The notes: generated from the letters alone by a model not told the origin. Shown: positions 17,488 through 27,438, counted from the first letter of the stretch. The stretch is DNA of 64,000 bases from Winogradskyella thalassocola (GCF_900099995.1 NZ_FNCZ01000013.1:26798-90797); one strand, 5' to 3'. Made by a program: numbers and translations.

Positions 17488-19575
17488 TTAAATTTTCACA
17501 AGTTTATATTGCCAAAATACACTATCACCTACGTCAACCATTACGCTAATTGTATTACTATCAACAATAGTGATATCATAAACTATAGAAGCTGGTGCAT
17601 CGAGTGGATCCGTTAGCTCTGTATTATTTACTGCTTTTGCCAAGCCAATATATGCGCCAACACCATTTAAAGTAAGCGTACCTGCGCCCAAATCGAGATC
17701 ATAGCTTGCAGTTCCTGAACCGTCGTGTGGTGCTACTGGAGTACCACATGCATCACCACCACCTTGCCAAGGTTCTACCCAAGTTTCAGATCCTAATACA
17801 TTAGAAAAAGAACCATCTGCTCCAAAAACATATTGGTCATCGTAATAACAGGCTCTATCACCTACACAAGCAGCATCGCAATTCCACCAAGAATTATCTC
17901 CTGGTGCTGGCCCAACACCAAGTGAACCTGCATCTGTTGATAATTGCCATGTACCTGTAAGTGGAGAAGCCGCGGCTGCTCCTTCTTTTACGAAATAATA
18001 TTGCCAGAAGATACCTGCCCCTACTTCGATATAAACAAACATTTCAGTATCAAAATTAGATAATGTTACATTGTATGTAATTGATGTTGGTGTATCATTA
18101 ATATCTGCAATTTCACTACCATTAATCGCTTTTGGAACTGCTAAAAAGGCACCAAGACCATTTAAAGTCACTGTTCCGGCTCCTTCATCATATACATACG
18201 TTGCAGGATTAGAACCATCGTGTGGTGCCACAGGAGTACCACATGCGCTTCCACCACCTTGCCATGCTTCAACCCATGTTTCAGCACCTAAAACGTTGCT
18301 AAAAGAGCCATCTGCATTAAAGATATATTCGTCATCGTAAAAACAAGCTCTATCAGTTACGCAACTTGCATCGCAGTTCCACCAAGAGTTGTCACCAATT
18401 GCCGGTCCTACACCTAAGGATCCTGAGGCGGAAGATAGTTTCCATGTTCCAACAATTCCTGTTGGTGCACCAGATGGCGCTTTCCAGAAGTATAAATTAT
18501 CTACAAAGATGGTTCCTTCTGCAGGGTCACCATCAAATTTAAACTGAATAACACTGCTTAAATCTACTAATGGATTTTGATCTGTAAAATAGGATAAAGG
18601 AATATCAAAAGATGTCCATTGTTGTGCTGTTAAATCTAAATCGTAAGCTGCTTCGTTTGGACCAGAACTTATAGGCGATATTTTTGCATCGTTCTCATCT
18701 GCCGTCCATACATCAACATGTAAAAATTCCATTTGCGAAACATCAATTGGTGTTCCTGAAAAATCAATTCCTTGATAATTTAAATTTGTATATTGAAGCA
18801 TCTCGTCACCGCTTAAATCAAATAGATTATAAGTCGTTGCTTGTCCCCAATTTGGAAAGAAATCAACTCCTGTAATATCTGTATAAGCTGCACTGAAAAC
18901 TGAAACCACATCTCCTTCTGATCTTGAAGGTTGCGTTGGTGCTGATGCTAATGGTTGTATTATTTCAGTAACTTCGAAATCTGCAATTACAACTTCTGCA
19001 GTTTCTATAGCTGCACCCATAGCCACAACTGTAATTGTGTACAATCCTGCACTCGCATAAATATGCGAAACAGATTCTCCAATATTTCCTACAACTAACT
19101 CACTACCATCTCCGTAATCTACTGAAAAGCTGATAGCGTTATCTGCAGAAGCAGTAACGTTTACTTGTCTAGATATTGCTGCATCATTTTCTGCAGTTGC
19201 TACCATATTTACAGGTGGATTAAATGACACTATTAAATCTTGAGTCATTTCAGTTTCTAAGCCTGTTGGCCCTACTGCCACAACGCTTACACTAAACGTT
19301 CCTTCGGTATAAACATGACTTGTGTTTTCACCTTGTGATAAGTTAGCAGGCTCTGTTGTACCATCACCAAAAAAGATATTAAATCCTACAGCTCCTTCTG
19401 CTGTTGGTGTAATGGTAACTAAACCTGTATTATCTTGTGTAACTTCAAATAAAGCTAAAACATTAGTCGGAGCGACCGCTGAATCTACAAAATCTGTATT
19501 GCTATCATCTTTAACACAACTATTAATTAGAAGTACTATAAGACATAAACTAAATATATATTTTACTGTTTTCAT
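17488..19575 (-). CDS. Surface glycan-binding lipoprotein with PKD and duplicated LGVGP/WW modules
   Basis: The protein has 695 residues with a lipobox (LIVLLINSCVKD). Two PKD-like domains lie at about 35-115 and 120-200, each with a GDG core and SHVY or SHIY strand. A carbohydrate-binding-like beta-sandwich lies at about 210-370. Two homologous modules of about 160 residues then run to the end, each with SLGVGPA.GDNSWWNCDA.C, RAC.YDD.Y.F..DGSFSNVLG.ETWVE and ACGTPVAPHDGS. No catalytic residues are recognised. Position after susD fits a SusE/SusF-like surface glycan-binding protein that holds beta-glucan near the SusC pore. The Cys pairs in the modules could form disulfides, which is inference. 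Confidence 0.75.
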   Translation of the reverse strand: MKTVKYIFSLCLIVLLINSCVKDDSNTDFVDSAVAPTNVLALFEVTQDNTGLVTITPTAEGAVGFNIFFGDGTTEPANLSQGENTSHVYTEGTFSVSVVAVGPTGLETEMTQDLIVSFNPPVNMVATAENDAAISRQVNVTASADNAISFSVDYGDGSELVVGNIGESVSHIYASAGLYTITVVAMGAAIETAEVVIADFEVTEIIQPLASAPTQPSRSEGDVVSVFSAAYTDITGVDFFPNWGQATTYNLFDLSGDEMLQYTNLNYQGIDFSGTPIDVSQMEFLHVDVWTADENDAKISPISSGPNEAAYDLDLTAQQWTSFDIPLSYFTDQNPLVDLSSVIQFKFDGDPAEGTIFVDNLYFWKAPSGAPTGIVGTWKLSSASGSLGVGPAIGDNSWWNCDASCVTDRACFYDDEYIFNADGSFSNVLGAETWVEAWQGGGSACGTPVAPHDGSNPATYVYDEGAGTVTLNGLGAFLAVPKAINGSEIADINDTPTSITYNVTLSNFDTEMFVYIEVGAGIFWQYYFVKEGAAAASPLTGTWQLSTDAGSLGVGPAPGDNSWWNCDAACVGDRACYYDDQYVFGADGSFSNVLGSETWVEPWQGGGDACGTPVAPHDGSGTASYDLDLGAGTLTLNGVGAYIGLAKAVNNTELTDPLDAPASIVYDITIVDSNTISVMVDVGDSVFWQYKLVKI

Positions 19576-19587
19576 ATAATTATTTTT

Positions 19588-21087
19588 TTAATATCCATCG
19601 TTTTGAGACAAACCAGAAATATCTCTTTCTCTCTGAGGAATTGGAAAAAGTCCTTTTGTTGCCGAATTATAACCTCTACTGCTTAAAACACTAGTCGCTT
19701 GTCCTGTTCTAACTAAATCGAAAAAACGATCGCCTTCCATACCTAGCTCTAAACGTCTTTCATCCCATATGGCCTGCACAGTAGCTGTCACTCTATGATC
19801 TTGGTCACCAAAAGCTCTATCACGTACTCTATCTAAATAGGTTTGTGCCAATGCTTGGTTAACTGATGAGGCTCTTAAATTGGCTTCTGCCGCCATTAAC
19901 AATACTTCTGAATAACGGATAGTACGTTGATTGTTTTCGTAATTCAATTCAACTTGTCCACTTGTTTGTCCTTTTCTTGGCAAATACTTTTTATTATATA
20001 AACCTGTATTTTTAAAAGGCGCAGCTTGATATGTTACGTTTAAGGCAGGATTATTATTAGCATAAGCTTCTACATCGAAAGTTGTAGCGTCTTTTCTTTG
20101 ATCTCCATCTTCGTATGCTGCCGCTAAATCTTGAGTTGGTAAATTGGTACTCCAACCTGAATTAAAAGGCATATCTGCCGTACCATTAAATCCTCTAACT
20201 CCACATTGCTGTACAGCATAGTTTCCTTGACCTCTTGTTTGACCTCCCCAATTATAGTAAGGTTGACCATTAGAATATTGAACTTCGTAAACCGACTCTG
20301 GACCGTTTTCACCTTCCAATAAAAAGATATCATCAAAATTTTCTACCAAACTAAAAGGTCCATCCACTACACTTTGTAGAACCGGAACTGCTTCATCAAA
20401 TTTTTCTTGATATAAATACACTTTTCCTAATAATGCCTGAGCAGCATATTTTGTAATTCTACCTTGCTGAGATTGTGCTGTTGGTAAATCACTAATAGCC
20501 TGAAGTAAGTCTGTTTCGATTTGAGCATAAACTTCTTCTTTAGGAGATCTTTGTAAGGTTCCAAAATCTGAAAGTCCTAATTTATGATCTGTAAACAATA
20601 CCACATCACCGAACATTTTCACTAAATTAAAGTAATAAAAAGCTCTTAAAAAGTGTATCTCACCATAAAGTTCGTCTTTACCTGCAAAATTTATTGTACT
20701 ACCCAAAAGGTTAACGTCTCTATAATCGATTAAGTAGTTTGTTCTATTAACGCCTTCGTAAGCCGATAGCCATAAATCTTGAAGCACACTATTATTAGTC
20801 AATATGTTGTAATCATCTATTTGTTGAAAAGAAACAACATCGGAAGCATTCTCACCACCTGCCACAGAATTATCTGAAGCAACATCGCCAAGAACGATGA
20901 CTTGGTTTAACCATTGTGTAGGTGTATAACAACTTACTGCCATGGTTCGATAATCTGATTCCGTTTGTAAGTAATCAATTTCTGTGACCTGATACTCGTC
21001 ATGCGGATCAAAATCTACCACATCTGAACAACCCATAAAGATTGAAAGTATGATGACTAACCCAATACTATTTTTTATATTTTTCAT
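19588..21087 (-). CDS. susD: SusD/RagB family nutrient-binding outer membrane lipoprotein
   Basis: The protein has 499 residues with a lipobox (LSIFMGCSDV). The SusD fold is recognised from the N-terminal Y.T......CY..., the TPR-like helices with GEIHFLRAFYYFNLVKMFGDV, GKVYLYQEKFDEAVPVLQSV, and the C-terminal block WDERRLELGMEGDRFFDLVRTG ... GLFPIPQRE. SusD proteins form the hinged lid of the SusC pore and help bind the glycan. It follows susC by 18 bases and precedes the surface binding protein by 12, so all share one transcript. The ligand, a beta-1,3-glucan, is inferred from the enzymes of the locus. Confidence 0.93.
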   Translation of the reverse strand: MKNIKNSIGLVIILSIFMGCSDVVDFDPHDEYQVTEIDYLQTESDYRTMAVSCYTPTQWLNQVIVLGDVASDNSVAGGENASDVVSFQQIDDYNILTNNSVLQDLWLSAYEGVNRTNYLIDYRDVNLLGSTINFAGKDELYGEIHFLRAFYYFNLVKMFGDVVLFTDHKLGLSDFGTLQRSPKEEVYAQIETDLLQAISDLPTAQSQQGRITKYAAQALLGKVYLYQEKFDEAVPVLQSVVDGPFSLVENFDDIFLLEGENGPESVYEVQYSNGQPYYNWGGQTRGQGNYAVQQCGVRGFNGTADMPFNSGWSTNLPTQDLAAAYEDGDQRKDATTFDVEAYANNNPALNVTYQAAPFKNTGLYNKKYLPRKGQTSGQVELNYENNQRTIRYSEVLLMAAEANLRASSVNQALAQTYLDRVRDRAFGDQDHRVTATVQAIWDERRLELGMEGDRFFDLVRTGQATSVLSSRGYNSATKGLFPIPQRERDISGLSQNDGY

Positions 21088-21105
21088 ACTAATTTATTTT
21101 GGATG

Positions 21106-24100
21106 TTAAAATTTAAGGTCTAAACCAACTAAGAATGTTCTTGCTTGTGGATAAGCCCCTCTATCTATACCTGTATCTAAAATTCCTCCAGCAATTTCTG
21201 GATCGTAACCTGTATATTCTGTAAGCGTTAATAAGTTTTTAGCTTGAGCATATACACGGACTTTACTAAAGAATGTACTCATACTCTCTGGTAATGTGTA
21301 ACCTAAAATCAAACTTTTAATTTTTATAAAACTTCCATCTTCCACATATCTATCTGATGGTCTAATATTACTATTTGTATCCGCAAATGTATAACGTGGA
21401 CTGTTTGCATCATTCGTTGTTCCCTCACCAGTCCATCTATTTAAAATACTTCTATCTTTATTAGTAAACTGTGCATTACGCTCATAAGCTCTGTATATAT
21501 CATTACCTACAGATGCATATGTAAACATACTTAGATCAAAATTTTTGTATTCAAGACCTAAATTCCAACCGATAGTAAATGTTGGGAATGGATCTCCAAT
21601 ATCCGTTTTATCGTCATCATTAATAACACCATCATTATTAGTATCTACAAAACGAATATCTCCTGGCAGCGCTCCAACTTGAGTAGCATGTGCATCAATT
21701 TCATCTTGATTTTGAAATAAACCATTAGTTTCAAAGCCATAGAAATAACCTGGTGTGAAACCTTTTTCAAAACGTGTTGCATTTTGTGACTGACCGTTAA
21801 AATAACTACCACCTGCCACAAATGCAGTACCATCGCTATTTGTAGCCGTAACTTCGTTTTTAGACGTTGTAAAAGTGAACGACGTATTAAAATTAAGATC
21901 TTGAGTAATATTTTTTCTATAACCCAACGTTAAGTCAATACCTTTACTTTCAGTACTACCAATATTAGATGTTACAGGTTCTGATGTACCAGCGTAAAGT
22001 GGTGGTGCATCTGTAAATAATAATCCCTCAACAGATTTATTAAAGTAATCAAACGTTAGAGTCAAACTACTATCAAAAATAGAAGTATCAAAACCAATGT
22101 TATATTGTGTCTGTTTTTCCCAACTTAAAGTTGTATTACTAAATGAATTTACAGTGGCTCCTGAAACAAACTCATTTCCAAATGTATATCCATTACTATT
22201 AGCTGTAGAATTATAACTTGGACCACCAACAGTGATACTTACGTATTGAGGACTTACATTTTCATTACCAACCGTACCATAACTTCCTCTAATTTTTAAG
22301 AAATTTATAGCTTCAACATCGAAAAAATCTTCATTACTCACTACCCAACCTAGAGAACCTGCAAAAAAGTTTGCAAACTTATTATCGTCACCAAAAGCTA
22401 TTGAGCCATCACGTCTTGCAGAGAACGATGCTAAATATGTCCCTTCATAATCGTAATTAACTCTACTAAAGTAAGACACATTTCTACGTTCTAAGTTTTG
22501 ATAGCTATAACCAGTATATGCATTTAGGTTTAGTTCCGTATTTATACCTGTAGCACTACTAATATCTGCCCAAGCCCAAGAATTATCTCTAACATCTTGT
22601 CTGGAAGCACCAAAGCCATAACCAGTAGATTTACTTGTAGAGATACCTAAAACAACATCGAAATTATGTTTCTCGTTTAAGTTAAACCCGTAGCTCGCAA
22701 ATGTTTCAAAAGTGTAATTAAAATTAGATACTGTACTTTCTGAAACACTATTATGAAATGAAGGAATGATACTTGTTGTACCGTCACCATTATCTACTTC
22801 TTGTGTTTTAACTGTGCCATCAGCATTATAATCACTAGAAACATTATTTGGTCCGTAATAAGCTAATGGAGAAAAGCTTTTACTTACTTGATCCCATTTG
22901 GTGTAACCAAAACGAGACGTTACTTTAAGATTATCTAAAACATCATATTGTAACTCAAATTTACCATATAACTTATTTCCGTTGTTTTCATTATAAGTAT
23001 TCTCTAATCTCTGAACAGGATTAAATATTTCAGACAATAATAAATTACTATATCCATAAGTCGCAAAATCATTTGAATCTGTATTATAAGGAGATACTGT
23101 TGGATCAAAATTTATAGCATTACCAAGAATTGAGTTAAATGAATTCTCTGCGATAGATTTACCTTTAATATTAGCATAACTAGTATTAAGGATAAATTTC
23201 AATTTAGAAGTTAATTGAAAATCTATATTCGCCGTAAAATTTAATCTATTAAAATTAGATTTATCATCACCACCTACAATACCACCTTGGCTTAAATAAC
23301 CTGTAGATAAAAAGTAACCTAATTTCTCTGTTCCACCTCTAGCAGAAAGTGTGTATGATGTTACCTTAGCATCTTTAAAGATTTCATCTTGCCAATCTGT
23401 CCCAGTTCCTAAAGTCGAAAGGTTCGGAAATATTAAATCGCCACCAGATGTTACGCTACCTTCATTAATCATTGCAGCATATTCCGAAGCGTTTAATAAA
23501 CCTATTTTTCTATCAACCGACTGAAAACCTGTGTAAGTATTAAATGAGAACTCTGCTTTTTCATTATTTCTACCTCCTTTAGTCGTTACTACAATAACAC
23601 CGTTACCACCCTTTACACCGTAAATAGCCGTAGAAGCAGCATCTTTTAAAATACTTAAAGATTGTATATCTGCTGAATTGATTGAATTTAAATCATCCAA
23701 ACTCTGAGGCACACCATCTATAATAACAACAGGATCTGTTCCTGTAAACGACGGAATACCACGAACTAATACAGTAGGCTTACTTCCTGGAGAACCACTT
23801 TGAATAACCGAGACACCAGAGGCGTTACCTTGAAGCGCTTCTTCTACTCTTAACGGTTTTAAGTTTTCAATAGATTCCGATTTCACGGTAGAAATAGCAC
23901 CAGAAACATTAGTAACCTTTTGCGTTCCATAACCAATAACTACAACTTCACTTAAAGATTCTGCATCTTCCGCTAACAAAATATTTAAGGGTTCACTGTT
24001 TACAATAGTAATCTCTTGACTTACAAAACCTATATAGGATATAACCACTACTGAATTTAATGGCACTCCCTTTAGAGTAAAATTACCATCAAAATCTGTT

Positions 24101-24255
24101 GCTGTCCCTGTTGCTGTATTTTTAAGGATTACATTAACACCTGGCAAAGGTTGCCCTGAAGAAGCTTCAGTAACCGTTCCAGTAACATCTACATTTTGCC
24201 CAAACACTGCCATTGTAAAGATGAAGGAAATGAGCGTCAAAAGTTTTATTTTCAT
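21106..24255 (-). CDS. susC: SusC/RagA family TonB-linked outer membrane transporter
   Basis: The protein has 1049 residues with a Sec signal (FIFTMAVFGQ). An N-terminal carboxypeptidase-regulatory-like domain (about 22-110, TGTVTEASSGQPLPGVNVILK) is followed by the plug (EVVVIGYGTQKVTNVSGAI, VLVRGIPSFTGTDPVVIIDGVP) and then a large beta-barrel ending in FLVGLDLKF. It imports oligosaccharides across the outer membrane with TonB energy, capped by SusD. It is the first gene of the operon. A conserved promoter box lies 63 bases upstream and the phased TGTATRGG repeats about 205 bases upstream. The substrate is inferred as laminari-oligosaccharides. Confidence 0.94.
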   Translation of the reverse strand: MKIKLLTLISFIFTMAVFGQNVDVTGTVTEASSGQPLPGVNVILKNTATGTATDFDGNFTLKGVPLNSVVVISYIGFVSQEITIVNSEPLNILLAEDAESLSEVVVIGYGTQKVTNVSGAISTVKSESIENLKPLRVEEALQGNASGVSVIQSGSPGSKPTVLVRGIPSFTGTDPVVIIDGVPQSLDDLNSINSADIQSLSILKDAASTAIYGVKGGNGVIVVTTKGGRNNEKAEFSFNTYTGFQSVDRKIGLLNASEYAAMINEGSVTSGGDLIFPNLSTLGTGTDWQDEIFKDAKVTSYTLSARGGTEKLGYFLSTGYLSQGGIVGGDDKSNFNRLNFTANIDFQLTSKLKFILNTSYANIKGKSIAENSFNSILGNAINFDPTVSPYNTDSNDFATYGYSNLLLSEIFNPVQRLENTYNENNGNKLYGKFELQYDVLDNLKVTSRFGYTKWDQVSKSFSPLAYYGPNNVSSDYNADGTVKTQEVDNGDGTTSIIPSFHNSVSESTVSNFNYTFETFASYGFNLNEKHNFDVVLGISTSKSTGYGFGASRQDVRDNSWAWADISSATGINTELNLNAYTGYSYQNLERRNVSYFSRVNYDYEGTYLASFSARRDGSIAFGDDNKFANFFAGSLGWVVSNEDFFDVEAINFLKIRGSYGTVGNENVSPQYVSITVGGPSYNSTANSNGYTFGNEFVSGATVNSFSNTTLSWEKQTQYNIGFDTSIFDSSLTLTFDYFNKSVEGLLFTDAPPLYAGTSEPVTSNIGSTESKGIDLTLGYRKNITQDLNFNTSFTFTTSKNEVTATNSDGTAFVAGGSYFNGQSQNATRFEKGFTPGYFYGFETNGLFQNQDEIDAHATQVGALPGDIRFVDTNNDGVINDDDKTDIGDPFPTFTIGWNLGLEYKNFDLSMFTYASVGNDIYRAYERNAQFTNKDRSILNRWTGEGTTNDANSPRYTFADTNSNIRPSDRYVEDGSFIKIKSLILGYTLPESMSTFFSKVRVYAQAKNLLTLTEYTGYDPEIAGGILDTGIDRGAYPQARTFLVGLDLKF

Positions 24256-24317
24256 AATTTATTTATTAGATATGTAATATTAGAAAATAAAAATTACGAT
24301 TCCTTAAAAACAGGCTA

Positions 24318-24352
24318 TACAAAAAACATACAATGCAAAAAGAAATATCAAA
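24318..24352 (-). promoter_or_regulatory. susC promoter
   Basis: On the minus strand a TTTG (24349-24352), an 18-base spacer and TATGTTTT (24323-24330) match the Bacteroidota TTTG-N19-TANNTTTG promoter closely. The box 24318-24332 is shared with the T9SS binding-protein gene (14 of 15 bases). The leader to the ATG would be about 65 bases. Confidence 0.55.
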
Positions 24353-24460
24353 TTTTGCCAAAAAAGCATAGAACACCCCTTTATATTATGTAATTCTCGA
24401 AATTAACTTTAACTTAACATATCACTCAAGACTCGTTAAGAAAGTCATAAAAATTCGCTT

Positions 24461-24500
24461 TGTATAGGTAATGTATGGGAGGAAAAATGAGATGTATAGG
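24461..24500 (+). promoter_or_regulatory. Operator-like direct repeats upstream of susC
   Basis: Three units, TGTATAGG (24461), TGTATGGG (24472) and TGTATAGG (24493), are spaced by 11 and 21 bases, that is one and two helical turns. They end just before the stop codon of the regulator gene. They are probably the activator site of the susC operon. Confidence 0.6.
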
Positions 24501-24502
24501 TG

Positions 24503-27307
24503 CTATAACTCAATTATATAGTTGGATAGACTCTGCTCATGTTCTAATCCCATTTTTTTACGCAAACGATAGCGCCTTACTTCAACACTTTTATGAGATA
24601 TATTAAGAAGTGGAGCAATTTCCTTGGAAGATAGGTTTAACCTTAAGTAAGCACACAACCTTAAGTCATTTGGAGTTATAGATGGATGAATTGATTTTAT
24701 TTTCTTCATAAAATCTTTATCGACATTATTGAACGCTTCTTCAAACAACTCCCAATCATTAGTATCATTTATACTTGAATTTATAAGCTTAACTACTTTA
24801 CCAACTTCACTTAGTGTTTTACTCTTTGATAATTCACCCTTTATATTGTTTAACAATTCATTTCGCTTAACCAAATTCATGGTTGCCATACCAAGCTCTC
24901 TATTTTTGTTTTCAATATTCTGTTGTAAGTTTTTGTTTTTAACCTGTATTAATTGACGCTGGTTTTCTAATTGCTCTAACCTTAATTCCCTTTCTTTATT
25001 ATCAATAAGCTTTTGTTGTTGTTTTTTGTAGTGCTTTTTGTTAAAATAGTACAGTACATATATAAAGAATAGAGCAAAAACAAAATAAGAGACTATAGCC
25101 AATGGTTTGAGATACCATGGCTTCTCTATCGAAAAGCTATAAGACAACACATTATTAGAAAGAATACCATCGGTCATTGCTCTAGCCTCAAATTTATAAT
25201 CACCATGTGGTAGGTTTTTAAAAAAAACTTCCGGACTCATTGACCAACTACTCCAATTATCATAAATACCAATCAACTTATATTGGTATTTTGAAGCTGA
25301 TAGCTTACTAAAATTAGTTACACTATACTTAAACCTAATATTATTACTCTTATTTTTAAACACATTGGATTGAACCAAATTCGAAGGCATTAATTTATCA
25401 GGATGTCTACCATAGTCAATGCTATTTAAATTAATATCTAAAGCTTTATGCTCTATTTTATTTAAATCAATAATAAGATACCCTTCAGTTGTACCGATTA
25501 AATAGTTGTTATTAGATAAGTCGTTTATGTTTTCAAACGCAGATTTGCTTTTACGAACCTCACTTGAAATCGCTATAGTATTAACCTTTGGCACACTAGA
25601 GAGTTTACCAGGTTCTATATAAATAATAGCCTCATCAGAAAACCCCCAAAGTTTATTACCATTACCATCACTAATAAGTCTACCAGAAACGTATTTATCA
25701 TTACTAAGCAGTTCACTTAAAACTGTATCTTTTTTAAATGTATGATTAACATCATCATAACCAAAAACTCCCTCTTTATAACTATATAGAATTTTATTAT
25801 TATAAGTCGTTATACTCGATTTTTTCCCTCTGCTAATTGGTAATTTCTTATAATCTATAATCTTACGAAAATCAGCATCAATCTTTATTTTATACACCCC
25901 TTTATGTTCATGATTCACCAACAATTCATGAGCATCAATAAATTCAAAATATCTAGAAGAAATATTGAAACCCTCAATTTTATTCCTAAATCTCCATGCA
26001 CTCCCAACACGTTCTAAAACATTTAAACCTTTGTAATTACCTTGAATCAAAAGATTAGGATTGCCATCAATTTCTTTAACGACCCAAGTTCCTATTTCGC
26101 TCGACACTTCTTCCGCATTCGTGCCTTTAATTACATACGTACCTTTATCATGTCCACAAAATACATCCCCTTGCACCACCGCCAAACTCCATACCTGTCC
26201 TTTTGTACCTTGAATAAACTTAAATTTATCGTTAGTTTCTAGTAGTTTATAGAACAAACCTTGGTTAGTTCCTAAATACAAATAGTTTTCTGTTTTTGCT
26301 GAAGCATATACGGTTCCTAAAATCCCTTGTTTATCGGTATAAACTTTATAAGGTGAATTAAGGTTAATAACGTTTATGCCATTATCTAAACCTAACCAAA
26401 TATTACCAAAACTATCATCCATTATAGACAGCACCGTATTATTACTTAATCCATAAGACTGATTGACTTTGAGTAACGATTTGCCGTGTTTATCTACATG
26501 TAACATTCCATTAGCAATTGTTCCTAAAACAAAACTATCATCATTTAACTTAGCACTACTGTATATACTCAAACCCAACAATAGAGTATTTAAATCTTCA
26601 TTCCAAAGCTTTACTTCGTTATCGATTAAGCTATAAAAACCATCTTCCTTGGTCAATAACAATAATCCTAAATCTGATTTAAAAATATTGACCAATTCTT
26701 TATTTTTAATAATTTCTGCCGAAGTAACCAATGTTTGCCCCCCATTTTCAATCTTAAAAATGCCTAAATCCGTTTTTTGAAAATAAATAGTTTCATTAAC
26801 GTTAAACATTTTATTAATTCTAGCATCAGAGCTTATAATATCAAAACTATCTTCTACTATATTATATATGTAAATTCTTTCGAATGACTGAAATAACACA
26901 TACCCCTCAATTGCAATAATTCCCCAAAAATCTTCATCTTCTTTTATTGAGAGCTTATGATCATTAACTAAAGAGGCATATATCAATCTGCCTTGTTCAT
27001 TTTTAGTCCAAAAACCAAAATCCATGTAACCTCCTGTATAAATCTTTTCTTGTACAACTCTTACTGATCTTAAAATTACGGCATTAGGCGAATTATAAAG
27101 TGTCCACGACGCTCCATTGTATTCTAATAAACCCTTATTATTAGCAACATATATATAGTCGTCCTCAGATTGGTCTATTGCCCAATTTTGATCTTCAGCA
27201 CCATAATCTTGTGGTGTAAATATTTGAATAGGAGGAATCTCCTGAGCATAAGATGGTAAAGTAAAAACAACTAATAAAACGTAAAAAACACTTTTAATTA
27301 AATTCAT
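24503..27307 (-). CDS. Membrane-tethered SusR-like regulator: beta-propeller, Y_Y_Y and LuxR helix-turn-helix
   Basis: The protein has 934 residues. A signal peptide (VFTLPSYAQ) leads into a periplasmic sensor of repeated propeller blades (about 25-650; for example SFGNIWLGLDNGINVIN). A Y_Y_Y domain (about 655-720) and one membrane helix (about 725-750) follow. A cytoplasmic coiled coil covers about 755-860. A LuxR-type helix-turn-helix ends the protein (SSKEIAPLLNISHKSVEVRRYRLRKKMG). There is no histidine kinase, receiver or other phosphorelay domain, so the sensor and DNA-binding domain sit on one chain across the membrane. It should sense glucan oligosaccharides in the periplasm and activate susC. 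Operator-like repeats lie upstream of it too, which suggests autoregulation. Confidence 0.85.
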   Translation of the reverse strand: MNLIKSVFYVLLVVFTLPSYAQEIPPIQIFTPQDYGAEDQNWAIDQSEDDYIYVANNKGLLEYNGASWTLYNSPNAVILRSVRVVQEKIYTGGYMDFGFWTKNEQGRLIYASLVNDHKLSIKEDEDFWGIIAIEGYVLFQSFERIYIYNIVEDSFDIISSDARINKMFNVNETIYFQKTDLGIFKIENGGQTLVTSAEIIKNKELVNIFKSDLGLLLLTKEDGFYSLIDNEVKLWNEDLNTLLLGLSIYSSAKLNDDSFVLGTIANGMLHVDKHGKSLLKVNQSYGLSNNTVLSIMDDSFGNIWLGLDNGINVINLNSPYKVYTDKQGILGTVYASAKTENYLYLGTNQGLFYKLLETNDKFKFIQGTKGQVWSLAVVQGDVFCGHDKGTYVIKGTNAEEVSSEIGTWVVKEIDGNPNLLIQGNYKGLNVLERVGSAWRFRNKIEGFNISSRYFEFIDAHELLVNHEHKGVYKIKIDADFRKIIDYKKLPISRGKKSSITTYNNKILYSYKEGVFGYDDVNHTFKKDTVLSELLSNDKYVSGRLISDGNGNKLWGFSDEAIIYIEPGKLSSVPKVNTIAISSEVRKSKSAFENINDLSNNNYLIGTTEGYLIIDLNKIEHKALDINLNSIDYGRHPDKLMPSNLVQSNVFKNKSNNIRFKYSVTNFSKLSASKYQYKLIGIYDNWSSWSMSPEVFFKNLPHGDYKFEARAMTDGILSNNVLSYSFSIEKPWYLKPLAIVSYFVFALFFIYVLYYFNKKHYKKQQQKLIDNKERELRLEQLENQRQLIQVKNKNLQQNIENKNRELGMATMNLVKRNELLNNIKGELSKSKTLSEVGKVVKLINSSINDTNDWELFEEAFNNVDKDFMKKIKSIHPSITPNDLRLCAYLRLNLSSKEIAPLLNISHKSVEVRRYRLRKKMGLEHEQSLSNYIIEL

Positions 27308-27409
27308 TTATGTTACAATCTACAGAAGATGAATCTGTTTTTAGACTAAAAACAAAGTTCATGCGTGTTAAGGCTCTAATATAACCAAATAAACGGATGA
27401 AGCAATATA

Positions 27410-27438
27410 TGTAGTGGTAATTATCAAGCTTGTATAGT
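27410..27438 (+). promoter_or_regulatory. Operator-like repeats upstream of the regulator gene
   Basis: TGTAGTGG (27410, identical to the unit at 5573) and TGTATAGT (27431) are 21 bases apart in the same orientation as at susC. They lie 103-131 bases before the regulator start. Confidence 0.4.

Noticed and set aside
18071..18340. Plus-strand frame inside the surface binding protein
   Set aside because: It overlaps the duplicated LGVGP/WW module coding sequence and has no independent support.
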